Of a stretch of 6,278 bases of DNA, positions 5,366 through 6,278 are shown piece after piece; position 1 is the stretch's first letter; the number at the start of each line of letters is the position of its first letter. The stretch is taken from contig JAPSIJ010000142.1 in NCBI GenBank assembly GCA_031178805.1, positions 1 to 6,278 on the forward strand. Direction: 5' to 3'. This DNA is from Cellulomonas sp. (GTDB taxonomy: Bacteria > Actinomycetota > Actinomycetes > Actinomycetales > Cellulomonadaceae). The notes beneath the pieces are model-generated. The model was not told the origin of the DNA and did no database searches. It saw only the letters and a program-made list of their open reading frames with translations. The position numbers and the translations under genes were made by a program.

Positions 5366-6278
5366 GGTCGGCGTCGCGCAGCGCGGGCGCCAGGGTCAGC
5401 GCCGCCTGCACCAGGGCCAGGTGGCTGAGCGCCTGCGGCAGGTTGCCGAGGAAGTCCCCGGTCCGGGCGTCCACCATCTCGGGCCAGATCCCGACGTCGT
5501 TGGCCACCGCGAGCAGGTCCTCCATCCAGGCGGCGGCCTCCTCGGTGCGGCCCACCAGGGCGAGCGCGGACACCCCCCAGAACGCGCAGGCCACGAACGC
5601 GCCCTCCTCCTCCGGCATCCCGGAGTACCGGTGCAGCAGCGGGCCGTCGCCGAGCTCCGCCCGGAGGGCGTCCACGGTCCGGCTCATCCGCTCGCCGGTG
5701 TCGAACCCGCTCCGCGCGTGCAGCAGCACGGAGGCGTCGAGCGCGTCGCTGCCCGGGGACATCACGTAGGCGCCGCGCTCCTCGGACCAGCAGTGCTCGG
5801 CGACCCAGCGCGCGATCCGGTCGGCCTCCGCGCGCCACCGGCCGGGGTCGCCCGGGATCTGGCCGAGCTCGGCCAGGTGCACGGCGCACTGCAGGGCCTG
5901 CCAGCAGCCGAGCTTGGAGGACGTGTGGTGGCGCGCCTCGGGCAGCTCCCACATCCCGGCGTCCGGGCGGTGCCAGGCGTCGGCCGCCTCGTCGGCCACG
6001 GACGCCAGCAGCCGGCCCGTCTCGGCGTCGAGCAGGTTCCCGGCGTCGACGTAGCCGCGGACCACCGCGAGCACGTCGCCGTAGACGCCGAGCTGGAGCT
6101 GGCCGTCCGCGCGGTTGCCGGTCATCACCGGGCCGATCCCCCGCCACCCCGGCACGTCGTGCTGCCGCGGGTGCGGCGGCACGGAGCCGTCGAGCGTGAA
6201 GAAGATCTGCACCCCGTGCGCGCGCAGGGTCCGCAGCGTCCAGGAGATCGCGGCGTGCACCTCCTCGCGCAGGCCGAA
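5355..6278 (-). CDS. GH15-family glycoside hydrolase (glucoamylase/trehalase type), C-terminal part
   Basis: The right edge cuts the gene; 307 residues remain, roughly the C-terminal half of a family whose bacterial members are usually 600-670 residues. The frame runs on to base 6278 (…FGLREEV…), so the GTG at 6260 is internal. The visible part is the (alpha/alpha)6 barrel: the substrate-loop signature GNRADGQLQLGVYGD, then DAGMWE (Glu at 5948-5946), where the family's general acid lies, followed by SSKLGCWQALQCAV. Near the end, WPEMVD (Glu at 5480-5478) followed by GNLPQALSHLALVQAAL is where I place the general base; this is less sure. The enzyme inverts configuration while hydrolysing alpha-glucosidic bonds of starch-like glucans, trehalose or related sugars. 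The sequence does not distinguish these. No signal peptide can be judged because the N-terminus is missing. Confidence 0.9.
   Translation of the reverse strand, partial: FGLREEVHAAISWTLRTLRAHGVQIFFTLDGSVPPHPRQHDVPGWRGIGPVMTGNRADGQLQLGVYGDVLAVVRGYVDAGNLLDAETGRLLASVADEAADAWHRPDAGMWELPEARHHTSSKLGCWQALQCAVHLAELGQIPGDPGRWRAEADRIARWVAEHCWSEERGAYVMSPGSDALDASVLLHARSGFDTGERMSRTVDALRAELGDGPLLHRYSGMPEEEGAFVACAFWGVSALALVGRTEEAAAWMEDLLAVANDVGIWPEMVDARTGDFLGNLPQALSHLALVQAALTLAPALRDADPAG

Noticed and set aside
5290..6147. A minus-strand frame overlapping the GH15 gene
   Set aside because: It is shifted by one frame from the recognisable GH15 protein and has no domain; there is no sign of a true frameshift because the GH15 frame is intact to its stop.
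1..6278. CRISPR array, tRNA/rRNA, insertion sequence or prophage signs
   Set aside because: No regularly spaced repeats, no tRNA-like cloverleaf, no transposase or terminal inverted repeats were seen; base composition is uniform apart from short intergenic patches.

Overview
The window is very GC-rich (by eye roughly three quarters G+C), and codons in the real genes end almost always in G or C. This base composition, the probable leaderless mRNA, and the gene families present point to a high-GC actinobacterium, plausibly of the Cellulomonas/Micrococcales type. The genus is an inference and cannot be read from the sequence.

Layout. Positions 1-104 hold a divergent control region. A gene running leftward off the window starts at base 14, and a TetR-family repressor gene runs rightward from base 102. 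Between them lies a perfect 22-bp palindrome, placed exactly in the spacer of the leftward promoter. This is a classic TetR repressor/target arrangement; the target is probably an exporter, but only its first four codons are visible. Two strong hairpins (635-671 and 682-708) follow tetR and separate it from a tiny convergent gene (724-819, minus strand). That gene encodes a 31-residue peptide with a good ribosome binding site and G or C at every third codon position.

From 1107 to 4406 runs a 1099-residue P-type cation ATPase. Its catalytic core is intact, but several residues that bind Ca2+ or ATP in the best-known relatives are replaced. About 195 residues follow the last membrane segment, and they include a short block resembling the N-terminal fold of Phd/YefM antitoxins, an 18-bp tandem repeat encoding a Pro/Ala linker, and a basic/acidic end. 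I consider this tail the most unusual feature in the window.

Two minus-strand genes converge on the ATPase. One encodes a six-helix membrane protein of unknown function (4431-5198). The other is the C-terminal half of a GH15 glucoamylase/trehalase-type enzyme (5355 to beyond the right edge). A bulged hairpin at 4412-4455 serves as a shared terminator for the converging ATPase and membrane-protein genes. Apart from the TetR/divergent-gene pair, nothing shows that these genes act in one pathway. The neighbourhood looks like separate single-gene transcription units divided by GC-rich hairpins.
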